The notes: generated from the letters alone by a model not told the origin. A stretch of DNA of 61,339 bases from Candidatus Lambdaproteobacteria bacterium RIFOXYD2_FULL_56_26 (GCA_001783715.1 MFNF01000015.1:1-61339), one strand, 5' to 3'. Shown: positions 44,578 through 54,017, counted from the stretch's first letter. Numbers and translations are program-made.

Positions 44578-44943
44578 ATGACGGACCGCCGAAAGGAGCA
44601 GGGGGCGGTTTTAACAGAACAAGGGGGAATGAGAACTCAAGAGGCTTTGCGCCGCCTCTTGGAGATGGAGAATACGCCGGGTGAGATGCTCAAGGTGGAG
44701 GTCAGCGACCTTGCCAAGCAGCTTTCCAACGGCAAGCAGGTGCTGCAACTTCCCAAGGTTTCCACCGAAGAGATCAAAGCAGAACTGGGCCCGGAAAAGG
44801 CGGCCCTTCTGGCCGAACGGATCGAGGTGGAGGCCCAACGGCTGATGAACAAAGAGGGTGTGCGTCCCAAAAGCCTCCCCAAACCCAGCCGTCCCATCAT
44901 CAAGTTGATCGACCCGGAAAAAAAGGAAGACGGTTTGGCCTAG
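44578..44943 (+). CDS. Small protein of unknown function, last gene of the mnmE operon
   Basis: A 121-residue soluble protein with a helical N-terminus (TQEALRRLLEMENTP), a hydrophilic middle (VSTEEIKAELGPEKAALLAE) and a Pro/Lys-rich tail (KSLPKPSRPIIKLID). No family recognised. It begins 7 bp after the FlaG-like gene, with AAGGA just ahead; a second ATG at 44629 with GGGGGA upstream could be the actual start. Flagellar function is suggested only by its neighbours. Confidence 0.55.
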   Translation: MTDRRKEQGAVLTEQGGMRTQEALRRLLEMENTPGEMLKVEVSDLAKQLSNGKQVLQLPKVSTEEIKAELGPEKAALLAERIEVEAQRLMNKEGVRPKSLPKPSRPIIKLIDPEKKEDGLA

Positions 44944-45815
44944 AGACGGCTCTGCTTATCGCTCCCCGAAACTCTTCCCTCCCAGTTCCAGGGCTCTCTC
45001 CCCAGCCAGTCCTGAGGAGTGAAGTGGACCCCATCGTCAAGACAGGCTTTCCAGCTTTTTAAGATAGCCCTTTGGTTCAAGCGGCCAAGTCCTGAACTGG
45101 GCTTTGGCTGTCTGAAGCTGCGCCAGGGTTTTGGCCGGACCCGCTGTCTGGGTAAGGCCAAGGTTGAGCTGGAATTCTTTCTGAATGGGTTCGCTTGTAA
45201 CCTCCAACGGGCAGTTGGATTGGTTTCATAGGGAGCCGTCTGCCCAAAAACGGGGCCACACCCCCAAAGCAGGGGAACAAAGAACTGCGCAGACCCGCTT
45301 CTGACGGATTTGGCCGAAAAAACCACTGCATTGGAACAGGGACCAGAGGATTGTGCCTGTGCAACGGTCTCGCGGCGGTGTTCTGACCAAGGGGTCCACT
45401 GCAGAGGCGACACTTCGTTTACCGAGGGGCCAATCAGAACGATGACAGCGGTGGGGAATTAGGCCGAAGTGGGTGCGGAATCTAAACCGCCGTTTTCGGC
45501 TATTGGGCTGATGGAGATTGAGCCAAGTTTACGGCAGGTCAGTGGTGCCTGCTACCTGTCCGCCTAACGGCGGCTAGGGGCGGCCCCGCAATGCCTTCCC
45601 CACAAGGCTTCGCCTTGCGGGGACCCCTGGAGGGGCCGGGCCACGGCTTCGCTCGTGACCAAGAAAAAAACCTCAGCCTTCGGCTGGGGGGAGGGGGAAA
45701 AGGGCGGCTGAAGCCGCTAGAGCCCCTACGGGGCTAGGCAAAAGGTAAGGCCCTAAAGGGCCGTAAAAAACCAAAAGGTAACGCTTGCGGCTTCGCCCCA
45801 AGCTGTGCCCGTCCC
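44944..45815. other. Gene-free region with possible gene remnants and a hairpin array
   Basis: About 870 bp with no intact gene. From 44944 to about 45240 the minus strand has protein-like but interrupted frames, possibly a decayed gene. From about 45556 onward it is packed with short GC-rich hairpins (see the repeat entry). It lies just downstream of the SUMF1 variable region, on the side where a DGR would keep its template and reverse transcriptase; neither is present. Confidence 0.6.
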
Positions 45816-45825
45816 CTACGGGGCC
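45556..45825. repeat. Array of short GC-rich hairpins
   Basis: At least eight stem-loops within 270 bp: CCGCC/GGCGG (45560-45573), CCCCACAAGGC/GCCTTGCGGGG (45598-45622, one mismatch), CCCC/GGGG (45624-45635), CCTCAGCC/GGCTGGGG (45671-45689), GCGGC/GCCGC (45704-45717), AGCCCC/GGGGCT (45721-45735), GGCCC/GGGCC (45749-45762), CCCC/GGGG (45813-45823). Loops are 3-4 nt, often TTC or TAC, and CCCCTACGGGG occurs twice. The pattern resembles REP-like palindromes. Confidence 0.75.
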
Positions 45826-47918
45826 GTCCTCAGGAGGCGGAAGCCGAGGAGGTTGTGGCTGCCCGACGGGTAGCGGCTGTCCCGATAAGCGCAACGCAGG
45901 GTCCTCGGGTAGAAGAGCCAGGAACCGCCCCGATACACTCGGTTCGAGCCGCCACTGGGGCCGGTCGGGTTGGTCTGTTTCTTACTGGGGTAATCCCCAT
46001 ACCAATCCTGCACCCACTCCCAGACATTCCCGCTCATGTCGTAGAGGCCCAAGGCATTGGGGGCAAAGCTCCCTACCGGGGTGGTTCTTTGACGGTTCTT
46101 GCCTTGCACGGAATAGGACTCTTTGTTAGCGCTGCCGTTAAAGTTGGCCTCCCTGGGGTCCAAGATGTCCTTCCCATTCCCAAACTTCACCTTCTTCCCC
46201 CCCTCCCGGCAGGCGTACTCCCACTCTGCTTCCGTAGGGAGGCGGTACTTGCCGTCACTTTGGGCGTTCAGCTTGCCTAAAAAGTCTTGGATGTCATTCC
46301 AACTCATATTTTCAACCGGATTGTTGGCTCTTTCAAAGTCGGAGGGGTTGTTACCCATCACCTTCTCCCACTCCTCTTGGGTCACCTCGTATTTCCCTAG
46401 GTAAAAATCACTGACACAAACTTCATGAAGCCTCTCGTCGTCTTCACCTTCCTTGAAGCTGTCGCCCATTAGGAAACAGCCGCCCTTGATGGGGACAAAC
46501 CTTTCCAGCCTTTCCAGCCTTTCCAAGGCGGCAATTCTTTCAGCCTCCAACTTCGCTTGTTTTCCCTCCGACTCTCTGAGTTTCACCCTCAGCCCTTCCA
46601 CTACCGCCAATTCCGGGAAGGGCACCGGGGTCTCTAGGTTAACCGTTTGTTTGGCTCCCACCCCTGGGTGTAACGCCTCGGCTTTGGTCAGTTTGGTCCC
46701 GGTCTTGTCCTTGGCCCCGTTGCTCAAAGCCGCCTTCGCCTGCACCGTAATCAGGGTTTTCGTTGCATAGAGGGCCTTGGCTTGTTCCCGGTCTTGGTAG
46801 GGCCAAGTCCCGGACCAGCTCTTTTTTCCTTGGAAAATTGTGATTGGGAAGTTGGAGGCCACCGCATCGGGGCTGCCTAGGCTGGCGGTCAGTTTGACCT
46901 CCGGTAGGGTGAACCGCTTGGCCTGGAACTCGGCCAGTCGTTTCTCAAAGGGTTCCAAGACCTCAATCTTCTGGCTCAGGTAGGTTTGTTCTTGCTGAAC
47001 CAATCGTTTGCTCTCCTCAAACCCGGCCTCGGTCGCCCGCTTCTTGAACTCCTCTGGGGTCTCGAAGGGGTCTTTCTCCACCTTGCTGGCTAAAGCCAGG
47101 TTGGCCTGAGACTTTTTCCACTGGGCCTCAAACTCCTTTTCGGTAGCCGCAAACTCCGCTCTCAAGGCATCAGCCTCAGCGATGGCCTTCTCCAGGGAGA
47201 GGCTGTCATCGATCACCACCCACTTGGCCCGGTTCAGCTCCGCCTGCCTCGCAATCTCCCGCCAGCTCGCTTCGTTCTCCAATTGGGCCTTTTTGATCTT
47301 GTCCTGCTCCGCCGCGATCTTGGCCAGTTCTTCGCTCCGGGCCTGGGCCTGGGCGGCCAGCATGGCATCGATCCCTAGGTCCGCTACTTGCCGGTTGGTC
47401 AATCTGGTGGACAGTGTGGCCAAGGTTGATTTGAGGTTCGCCAAGTCCCCTTCATGGTCGGCGGTTGCCGTCTTGACGATGGTTCCGTCTTTGACGCTTA
47501 ACACCTTGGCCGAAACTTGGTATTTCCCTTCCCCCAACTTTGCCACGGTTGAGGAAATCACCCGATCCACCCCCAGTTGGGCACCAATGGTGGTGGCACA
47601 TTCGTCTCTGGTGCAGTTTTGCACCTTTTGGATTTCGTCGGGGGACATCTTGGAGACTTCGGCGCTGCTGGCCAGTTGGTACTCCCCGCTTTGGGCAATG
47701 GAGGATTGGAAGGCATCGGAAAAGGCGGTCCGTTGGTCTGGGGTCAGGTCTTTGCCTTCCAAGGGAAGAACGGCCACCAGCTGTTTGTTGACCTTGGATA
47801 CATTCTCAAACTCAACTTGGGCTTGGGCCAAGATTGTCCCCTTAAGCCCAATCGTGGCCGACAGCTTCAAAGAAACCACCGCCCCCTTGGGTTCCGTCTC
47901 CCCTCGAACCGAAATCAC
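45816..47918 (-). CDS. SUMF1/FGE-fold protein with a DGR-type variable C-terminus (main part)
   Basis: A 700-residue frame. Residues about 43-170 form a CsgG/FlgO-like domain (LVAVLPLEG, CTRDECATTIGAQLGVDRV). A long charged helical region (about 185-440) follows, and from about 470 a SUMF1 (formylglycine-generating-enzyme fold, C-type lectin) domain: GGCFLMGDSF, YEVTQEEWEKVMG, RLPTEAEWEYACR, GLYDMSGNVWEWVQDWYGDY, RGGSW and final GFRLLRT. The last 35 residues have the features of a DGR variable region. The GTG taken as start lies directly after a TAA in the same frame, with no signal peptide of its own and no well-placed ribosome site, so this is probably the larger part of one interrupted gene. 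Confidence 0.85.
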   Translation of the reverse strand: MISVRGETEPKGAVVSLKLSATIGLKGTILAQAQVEFENVSKVNKQLVAVLPLEGKDLTPDQRTAFSDAFQSSIAQSGEYQLASSAEVSKMSPDEIQKVQNCTRDECATTIGAQLGVDRVISSTVAKLGEGKYQVSAKVLSVKDGTIVKTATADHEGDLANLKSTLATLSTRLTNRQVADLGIDAMLAAQAQARSEELAKIAAEQDKIKKAQLENEASWREIARQAELNRAKWVVIDDSLSLEKAIAEADALRAEFAATEKEFEAQWKKSQANLALASKVEKDPFETPEEFKKRATEAGFEESKRLVQQEQTYLSQKIEVLEPFEKRLAEFQAKRFTLPEVKLTASLGSPDAVASNFPITIFQGKKSWSGTWPYQDREQAKALYATKTLITVQAKAALSNGAKDKTGTKLTKAEALHPGVGAKQTVNLETPVPFPELAVVEGLRVKLRESEGKQAKLEAERIAALERLERLERFVPIKGGCFLMGDSFKEGEDDERLHEVCVSDFYLGKYEVTQEEWEKVMGNNPSDFERANNPVENMSWNDIQDFLGKLNAQSDGKYRLPTEAEWEYACREGGKKVKFGNGKDILDPREANFNGSANKESYSVQGKNRQRTTPVGSFAPNALGLYDMSGNVWEWVQDWYGDYPSKKQTNPTGPSGGSNRVYRGGSWLFYPRTLRCAYRDSRYPSGSHNLLGFRLLRTAP
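45828..45935 (-). other. Candidate DGR variable region (VR) with downstream hairpin
   Basis: Between RGGSW and LGFRLLRT the codons at the ligand-contact positions are almost all NNC or NNT: ctc, ttc, tac, acc, tgc, tat, gac, agc, cgc, tac, ggc, agc, cac, aac. This is what adenine-specific mutagenesis of AAC/AAT template codons would give. The 3' end is GC-rich, as required of an initiation of mutagenic homing site, and is followed at once by the CCCC-GTA-GGGG hairpin (45813-45823), whose loop holds the TAG stop. Confidence 0.65.
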
Positions 47919-48218
47919 TTAACCGAGATTGACCCCGCTCTGGGCCTCACTCAGGGAGATCAATTCAAATTCAGGGAAGGCCTTGGAGAGGGTCTTGTAA
48001 AGCTCCGTCTCGACCCGCTTGGAGAGATCATCGCTCTTTTGGCTGGCCCGGTTGACCACCTGGACAATGATTTTTTTGTCCGGGTTTTGGGCGATCTGCC
48101 CTTGGGCCAGGGTTTGGGTCGCGTTCTGTACCGCTTCGGAAAGAGTTTCTGCTTGAGCGGTATTGGCCGAAAACAGAACGAGGCTAAGGGCAGCAACAAG
48201 CCAACGGGTTCGCTTCAT
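47919..48218 (-). pseudogene. Signal-peptide and N-terminal segment of the SUMF1 protein, cut off by an in-frame TAA
   Basis: A 99-residue frame: signal peptide MKRTRWLVAALSLVLFSANTAQA, then a FlgO/CsgG-like start (KIIVQVVNRASQKSDDLSKR, FPEFELISLSEAQSG). The frame continues into the 700-residue SUMF1 frame without shift; only one TAA (47919-47921) separates them, and it falls in the middle of the alpha/beta domain, whose last strands (AVVSLKLSATIGL) are on the far side. A nonsense mutation in one gene, stop-codon readthrough, or reinitiation at the adjacent GTG are possible; a sequencing error too. A separate small periplasmic protein is the least likely reading. Confidence 0.65.
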
Positions 48219-48539
48219 GGTCAAAGGCCAAGGATTAGGGATTGAGGGTCTGTGATCTTGGGCCTTTTCTATCAGACTGTTGGGGGTAAAGCAAAAGGAT
48301 TCATTCGGCTGCCAAACGGGACTCAGGAAGGCTTGCCAAATCTTCGTTACCTCCACGAGGTGGTGCGATCTTCCGCCCTATTGGTTGGTTTGCAACAGGT
48401 CTCAGTGAAGTTATAGTAGTCCCAACTGTCCATATAACTTTTTGGTTGGACGATCTTCTTGTTGAAGCTCCCCTCCCCTCTTGCCCATTCCACTCTCCGG
48501 CGGTAAGATAAAACTCAAACCTTGGAGCCCGGAGCGGTT
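48219..48539. other. Intergenic region between divergent SUMF1 and zinc-ribbon genes
   Basis: About 320 bp with no supported gene. It holds the promoters of both directions. An inverted repeat AGTTATA (48409-48415) / TATAACT (48433-48439) lies near the middle and could be a regulator site. Nothing else is clear. Confidence 0.35.
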
Positions 48540-48758
48540 ATGTCCAGTTTCGTATCGGAAATCAAGTGCAGCAACCCGGCTTGCGGGGCCTGGGTGAAGG
48601 GATGCCAGGAGGGGATCCAGTACGCCAACCTCAAGTACTTTGTCACCTGCCCCAGCTGCGGCCACACCACCACTTTTTCCGGCCAAGCGAGCCTGAAATT
48701 CCATGGGGACTTGGCCGGTTATGTTGAGGTCCGGGAAGTACCCAAGACGGAAGTCTAG
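48540..48758 (+). CDS. Small zinc-ribbon protein
   Basis: A 72-residue protein with two Cys pairs, IKCSNPACGAW and VTCPSCGHTT, spaced about 30 residues apart, a classical zinc ribbon; a further Cys (KGCQEG) lies between. Zinc ribbons bind nucleic acids or act as adaptors. ATG 48540 is preferred for GGAG 5 bp upstream. It precedes nifQ by about 97 bp on the same strand, so they may be cotranscribed, but a functional tie is unproven. Confidence 0.72.
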   Translation: MSSFVSEIKCSNPACGAWVKGCQEGIQYANLKYFVTCPSCGHTTTFSGQASLKFHGDLAGYVEVREVPKTEV

Positions 48759-48855
48759 CCCGGTACGGTCTGCCTTGGGGAATGCGGGACCGAGGCCCCG
48801 GACCACCCGGAGTCGGCCAGAAAAGAAAAAACAGCCACCACAGCTTGAGCAAACC

Positions 48856-49476
48856 ATGAACAACCCAGCCATTTTTTCGAGAACCGACCGTGAAGCCAAT
48901 CTGGCCTTTTTGATGGCCCACCAAAAGGGACAACCAGAGGTGCCGTTTTTGGCCCAAGTGGTAGCGACCTGGGCGGCCGGAGGTGGAGTGCTGCCCGATG
49001 GGCTGGGGCTTGACCCGGCGGGGTATGGCGGAATGATGGAGGAATACTTTGGCTTGAGTGGTGCGCCGTTTGAGGCGGTCAGCGGTAAGATCTTCGACCC
49101 GAACCGGATGCCTGAAATCGAGGAGCTGCGCACCCTTTTGAGCCGCCACCGCAAGGGGGAGCACCCCAGGGAGCTTTGGATCATTGAGGTGATCATCGCC
49201 GGGATGTTGGGGCAGGACCACCTTTGGGAAGACATGGGCTTTTGGTCCCGCAAGGAGCTGACCGGCCTGATCACTGCTGTCTTCCCGGTGTTGGCGGAAA
49301 AAAACACCGAGAACATGCGGTGGAAAAAGTTCATCTACAAACAGCTTTGCATCCAAGAAGAATTTGTTTACACCTGCCGCTCTCCCAGCTGTGCCGTTTG
49401 TGTTGACTTTAAGCTTTGTTTTGCGGTCGAGGAATTTAAGGACCAACAGGCGGGAGCGCCCACCAAAGGGGCCTGA
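48856..49476 (+). CDS. nifQ: NifQ-family molybdenum-handling protein
   Basis: A 206-residue protein of the NifQ family: LGQDHLWEDMGFWSRKELTG, then NTENMRWKKFIYKQLC, and the Cys cluster C-x4-C-x2-C-x5-C (CRSPSCAVCVDFKLC) that binds a Mo-Fe-S cluster. In diazotrophs NifQ delivers molybdenum for FeMo-cofactor synthesis. No other nif gene is in the window. The signature and length are good. The N-terminal part is less conserved (GVLPDGLGLDPAGYGGMMEE). It converges on a histidine kinase, with a hairpin at its stop codon. Confidence 0.85.
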   Translation: MNNPAIFSRTDREANLAFLMAHQKGQPEVPFLAQVVATWAAGGGVLPDGLGLDPAGYGGMMEEYFGLSGAPFEAVSGKIFDPNRMPEIEELRTLLSRHRKGEHPRELWIIEVIIAGMLGQDHLWEDMGFWSRKELTGLITAVFPVLAEKNTENMRWKKFIYKQLCIQEEFVYTCRSPSCAVCVDFKLCFAVEEFKDQQAGAPTKGA

Positions 49477-49485
49477 GGCGGCCCC
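49468..49485. terminator. Hairpin between convergent nifQ and kinase genes
   Basis: GGGGCC pairs with GGCCCC over a 6-nt loop containing the nifQ TGA, followed by AGTCCGGTTTT. It is a plausible short terminator for nifQ, though the T-run is distant. Confidence 0.45.
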
Positions 49486-49494
49486 AGTCCGGTT

Positions 49495-51978
49495 TTAGGG
49501 GCTGATCTCTTCTGGGGCGGACAGTGCGGGGCTGCGGCCTTCCAGGTGCTTTTGGATCACCTGCCACAACTCTTCCCACAGGATTGGTTTGGCGACGTAG
49601 TCGTCCATCCCTGCGTCCAGGCAAGCCTTTTTGTCGCCTTGCAGCGCCTTGGCGGTCAGCCCGATGATCGGGGTGCGGTAGCCTAGCTCCAGTTCCCGGG
49701 CCCGGATCGCCAAGGTGGCCTCGATGCCGTCGAGCACCGGCATTAAAATATCCATAAAAATCAGTTGGTACCTTTTCCCTTGGGTCTTTTCCAGCGCCTC
49801 CGCCCCGTTTTCGGCCAGCTCTACCTCAAACCCGGCACGGTGCAACATCCGGGACAAAACCAGCTGGTTGATCCGGTCGTTTTCCACCACCAGACAGGTG
49901 ACCGCCGGGGCCGGGTAGGACTTTTGGGGGCTTGCTAAGGTCAGCACCGGGCTGGTCTTGGCCTGCTGGACCTCTTGGGAGGTGGCTCGAGGGAAAAAAA
50001 GCTCAAAGGCAAAACAACTGCCTTCACCCAACCGACTGGTCAGCCGGATCTTGCCGTCGAGCAATTCCACCAGCTTCTTGACGATCGCCAACCCCAGGCC
50101 GGTACCGCCGTAGGAGCGGGTCAGGGAGTCCTCCACCTGGGTGAAGGTTTCAAAAACCCGTTCCTGTTGGGAGGGGTCGATCCCGATGCCGGTGTCGGTG
50201 ACTCTAAACCCCAGGCTCTGGCCCAAGGGGCTTTTTTTGATCAATTTCAGGTCCACCTGCACTCTGCCTTTGGGGGTAAACTTCACCGCATTGGCCAGCA
50301 GGTTGGAGAGGATTTGGCCCAAGATCTGCGGGTCCCCGGTGACAAAGGGCTCCACTGCCGGGTCGATGGAGCTGGTCAGTTCCAACCCCTTGGACAAGGC
50401 GGAACCGGAGAAGAGCCGCAAATTTTGCTCCAGGATCTCGACCACCGAAAAAGCCTTCAGGGAGGGCTCCATCCTTCCATCTTCGACCTTGGAAAGGTCC
50501 AGGATGTCCGAGAGGATGTTGACCAACGTGGCCCCGGATTGCAGGATCACCTGCACATCCCGTTTCTGCTCCGGGTCCAGGTCGCTTTCGAGCAGCATCT
50601 GGGCCATGCCCAGGACCCCGTTCATCGGGGTGCGGAGCTCGTGGCTCATGGTGGCCAAAAAATTGCTTTTGATCCGGCTGGCCTCTTCGGCCTTTTCTTT
50701 GGCCAAAATCAGGTCCTGCTCCACCCTCTTGAGGGCGGTGATGTCCAATACCGTGCCCAACATCCGCACCGGGGTTCCCTTGCCATCCAAGAAGACCTCA
50801 CCCCGTTCTTGGACAATCTTTTCGGTCCCGCACGGCTGCACCACACGGTGTTCGAGCTGGTAGGGACGCTCCCCGGCGACCGCCGCCCCTACCGCCGCCT
50901 CCAACAGCCCCCGGTCATCGGGGTGGACGTACCGCAAAAAGGCTTCGTAGCTGGCCCCAAACTCTTGGGGGGCAATGCCGAAGATGCGGTACACCTCATC
51001 GGACCATTCCAGACCGCCGGTCAGGATGTTCCAGTCCCAACTGCCCAGGTGGGCAATCTCTTGGGCCTTGTTGAGGTTTTCCTTGGTTTGTTGCAGGTGG
51101 TCGTGGAACTGTTGTTTTTGCCGCAAAACCGCCGCCACCACCAAAACCATGATGGCAAAAACCCCAATAAAACTTTGCAGCAAAAGCAGGGTGATGTCCT
51201 GTTCCACCCGCACGAAGGGGCCGTGGTGGAACACTGAGCCGATGATGCTGACCAGGGCCAGCAGAAAGACGCTGACGCTTGCTCCCAGCGGCCCCAACCA
51301 AAAGGTGGCGGCCAGCGTGGGCAGGACAAACAAAAAGACAATCGGGAACTCGGTATTGTCAAACCAAAGGGGGGGGCCAAAAATGAGGACCCCTAGCCCC
51401 AGGAAGGACAGGCCCACCAAAAGGCCCATGCCCCAGTGGTTCCAGGTTTTGGGTCGTTCTTCGGCCAAAGCAACCACCAAGGGCACCACCAACACAAAAC
51501 CGATCAGGTCCCCCAGCATCCAGGTGTAACCTACGTGCCAAAGATCGATGACCTTGATCAAGCCATAGGTCCACAGGGTAAAGCTGCCGCCTGCCGCCGT
51601 GAACAAGGCGGCCAAGGTGACCGAACCCAAAAAGACCATCACCAAACGGCTGTTCAAAAAGAGATTGGTTTTGCCGTTGTACCGCCAGATCAGAGCGGCA
51701 GCAACCCAGGGGCCCAGGGTGTTGGTGATGGCGATTTGCAGGGCTGGGACCACCGGGGACAAACCCAAATTGAGCAAAAAGGCCCCCAGAAAGATCCCCG
51801 GCAGGGTGGCTCGGCCATAAAAGAGGATGGCCGCAAGTGCCACCCCGGTGGGGGGCCAGATGGCAAAGACGGAGGCGCTGTGGGAAAGGGACAAGGGAGC
51901 AACCGCTTTGGCCGAAAGCAGGTAGGCCAATGCGGTCAACATCAGAACCAGGAAATCGGCCTTTCTTTTTTTGTCCAT
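49495..51978 (-). CDS. MASE1-domain hybrid histidine kinase
   Basis: An 827-residue membrane sensor kinase. Residues about 1-300 form a MASE1 sensor of about eight TM segments ([34 protein letters not shown]), followed by a PAS domain with PAC (about 320-425; [20 protein letters not shown]). The kinase core follows: His[19 protein letters not shown], the ATPase domain with [24 protein letters not shown] and [11 protein letters not shown], and a receiver [11 protein letters not shown] with [13 protein letters not shown]. The receiver begins with EN rather than the usual ED/DD, which leaves one acidic pocket residue less. It is transcribed with the next kinase about 170 bp apart but not clearly as one operon. 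Confidence 0.93.
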   Translation of the reverse strand: MDKKRKADFLVLMLTALAYLLSAKAVAPLSLSHSASVFAIWPPTGVALAAILFYGRATLPGIFLGAFLLNLGLSPVVPALQIAITNTLGPWVAAALIWRYNGKTNLFLNSRLVMVFLGSVTLAALFTAAGGSFTLWTYGLIKVIDLWHVGYTWMLGDLIGFVLVVPLVVALAEERPKTWNHWGMGLLVGLSFLGLGVLIFGPPLWFDNTEFPIVFLFVLPTLAATFWLGPLGASVSVFLLALVSIIGSVFHHGPFVRVEQDITLLLLQSFIGVFAIMVLVVAAVLRQKQQFHDHLQQTKENLNKAQEIAHLGSWDWNILTGGLEWSDEVYRIFGIAPQEFGASYEAFLRYVHPDDRGLLEAAVGAAVAGERPYQLEHRVVQPCGTEKIVQERGEVFLDGKGTPVRMLGTVLDITALKRVEQDLILAKEKAEEASRIKSNFLATMSHELRTPMNGVLGMAQMLLESDLDPEQKRDVQVILQSGATLVNILSDILDLSKVEDGRMEPSLKAFSVVEILEQNLRLFSGSALSKGLELTSSIDPAVEPFVTGDPQILGQILSNLLANAVKFTPKGRVQVDLKLIKKSPLGQSLGFRVTDTGIGIDPSQQERVFETFTQVEDSLTRSYGGTGLGLAIVKKLVELLDGKIRLTSRLGEGSCFAFELFFPRATSQEVQQAKTSPVLTLASPQKSYPAPAVTCLVVENDRINQLVLSRMLHRAGFEVELAENGAEALEKTQGKRYQLIFMDILMPVLDGIEATLAIRARELELGYRTPIIGLTAKALQGDKKACLDAGMDDYVAKPILWEELWQVIQKHLEGRSPALSAPEEISP

Positions 51979-52151
51979 TCCCAGCGACTTTGGAAGTCAG
52001 TCAAGTGGTTTGATCCAACAGATTCTCTGGGCCGCTTTTAGCATTTGCCGAGCTAAAAGGCCAGCGTTTGTTGGCTGTCCCTTTGCGCAGTGTCCGGCCA
52101 AGAGCGGTGGACAAAGCAGAGTCAGCCATGATCTCCAGAGGGGGGAGAGAG

Positions 52152-54017
52152 TTACCGTTGTTTTTGCTGTTGCTTTTTGGAGGTGAGCCCGTGACCGATC
52201 ACTTCCAACAACTCTTCGGGGGAAAAGGGCTTTCTCAGGTAAAAGGCCATTCCTGCTTCAAAGCACTTTTGTTTGTCCTCTTCCATCGCATTGGCGGTCA
52301 GGGCCACAAAGGTGGGTGGATGTCCTGGCCCCTTGAGGCCCAAGTATTCCCGGACCACCGAAAGGCCGTCTTTGAGCGGCATTTGGATGTCCATCAAAGC
52401 CAAGTCAAAGGGCTGGTTGTGCAGGGCTTCTAGCGCAGCAACCCCATCTTCGACCACCACCGGGTTGAGGCCCCATTGGCTCAACAGCTCGACCAACATC
52501 AGCTGGTTGATCTTGTTGTCTTCGGCCACCAGGATGTTGAGGCTGTCGTCAAACTGGAGTTTGGGCGGGGCGGCCTGCAGGGGAAGACTCGCTGTTTTGA
52601 GCTGACCCAAGGTGGCTTTGAGGGTGAAATAAAAAACCGAACCTACCCCAGGTTCACTTTGCATCCATACCCTGCCGCCCAAAAGTCCGGCCAGCCGTTT
52701 GCTCAAGGCCAGCCCCAGGCCCGAACCGGCAAAGCGCCGGGTGGTTAGGCTGTCCACTTGACTGAAGGTGACAAACAGTTTTTCTTGGTCGGCCTTGGAA
52801 ACTCCGATGCCGGAATCTTGGACTGAAAATTGAAGGTGAACCTTTTCCCCGGTTTGTTCCAAGACTTTGGCTTTGACCGAAACCTTTCCGTTTTGCCCGG
52901 TAAACTTGAGGGCGTTGCTCAGGTAATTGGTCAGGACCTGGCCAATCCGCAGCGGGTCGCTGACCAGAAACACCGGCAAGGCCGGGTCCAACTCTAGGTT
53001 CAGGCTGATTTTTTTGCCTTCAAACAAAGGTTTGAAGGTTTCCAATTCCCGCTGGAGCAATTCCTTGAGGTCAAATTCCTCCAAGATCAGCTCCAGCTTT
53101 CCGGCCTCAATTTTGGAGTAGTCCAACACATCGTTGATCAACCCCAAGAGGGTCTCCCCGCAACTGGAGATGTAACTTAAAAACTCCAACTGTTTGGGGT
53201 TGAGGTTGCTCCGTTTGAGCAGCTCGCAAAAGCCGATGATTCCGTTCATCGGGGTCCGTATCTCGTGGCTCATGTTGGCCAAAAAGGCGGATTTGGCCAA
53301 GTTGGCCGTTTCGGCCTTTTCTTTGCCGACCCGCATAGACTCTTCACTTCCAACCAAACGGCGCAAAATCGGGTTGGTCACCCTGAGGGTCAAATAAACC
53401 CCCACCCCAACCACTGCCAATGTCAAAACAAGCAGCCACAGCCCTGCTGTGACAAAGGGGGCTCGCACCTCGGACATGTCGATTTTGGCCACAATCCCCA
53501 ACCCCAGGTTATTGACCGGCTCAAAGCCGGCCATGACCTCAACGCCCCGGTAGTCGTAGGCTACTACCGAGCCGGACTCCCCCTTGAGTGCCCGGCGCAT
53601 CGGTTCGGCAGAGGTACCGTCCCAGGCAGCCGGGTGAGGTTGGATCAGTTCCTTGTGCCGGTGACCAAACAAAAATTCGATTTGGTCCCCAACTTTGCGG
53701 CCTAGGATAAACTCCCAAGAATTCCCCGATCCGGTGTACCTGCTGTGAACTTCTCGGATGCGGTTGATGGCCGCCTGTTGCCATTCTTCGCCCCCCGAAG
53801 CGCCTCGGTGCTCAAACTCTTGGGCGGCGATCATCTCCATCATCCGGGCTTGGCTTTGGGCGGTCTCGGTCAAACGGAGCCGTTCCTGCAAAATGGCGGT
53901 GCGGTAAAAGATGGAAATCGCCGAGACCCCAATGATACCGCAACTGCCGACCAGGATCAAAAAGAGCAGCAAAAGCCGATTGCGGGAGTGGTTGGCAAGG
54001 CTCAACTGCAGTTCCAT
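52152..54017 (-). CDS. Cache-like membrane hybrid histidine kinase
   Basis: A 621-residue sensor kinase: TM1 at about 14-36, a periplasmic sensor of about 150 residues with Cache-like features ([34 protein letters not shown]), TM2 at about 190-212, then HisKA ([19 protein letters not shown]), the ATPase domain ([31 protein letters not shown]) and a C-terminal receiver ([24 protein letters not shown]). It senses an extracytoplasmic small molecule, identity unknown. With the kinases at 37.6 and 49.5 kb it makes three hybrid kinases with no dedicated partner regulator in the window. Confidence 0.93.
   Translation of the reverse strand: MELQLSLANHSRNRLLLLFLILVGSCGIIGVSAISIFYRTAILQERLRLTETAQSQARMMEMIAAQEFEHRGASGGEEWQQAAINRIREVHSRYTGSGNSWEFILGRKVGDQIEFLFGHRHKELIQPHPAAWDGTSAEPMRRALKGESGSVVAYDYRGVEVMAGFEPVNNLGLGIVAKIDMSEVRAPFVTAGLWLLVLTLAVVGVGVYLTLRVTNPILRRLVGSEESMRVGKEKAETANLAKSAFLANMSHEIRTPMNGIIGFCELLKRSNLNPKQLEFLSYISSCGETLLGLINDVLDYSKIEAGKLELILEEFDLKELLQRELETFKPLFEGKKISLNLELDPALPVFLVSDPLRIGQVLTNYLSNALKFTGQNGKVSVKAKVLEQTGEKVHLQFSVQDSGIGVSKADQEKLFVTFSQVDSLTTRRFAGSGLGLALSKRLAGLLGGRVWMQSEPGVGSVFYFTLKATLGQLKTASLPLQAAPPKLQFDDSLNILVAEDNKINQLMLVELLSQWGLNPVVVEDGVAALEALHNQPFDLALMDIQMPLKDGLSVVREYLGLKGPGHPPTFVALTANAMEEDKQKCFEAGMAFYLRKPFSPEELLEVIGHGLTSKKQQQKQR

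Noticed and set aside
44940-45413. Open frame of 157 residues on the minus strand next to the hairpin array
   Set aside because: No ribosome site, an unusual composition rich in Arg/Ser/Trp, and overlapping alternative frames that look equally protein-like. At best a decayed gene; not annotated as CDS.
44944-45815. Template repeat or reverse transcriptase of a DGR near the variable region
   Set aside because: I compared this gap with the variable region on both strands and found no near-copy; the space is too small for an RT gene, and no YxDD-type protein appears elsewhere in the window.
45556-45825. CRISPR array
   Set aside because: The hairpins differ in sequence and spacing and there are no regular repeats or spacers. 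No cas gene is present.
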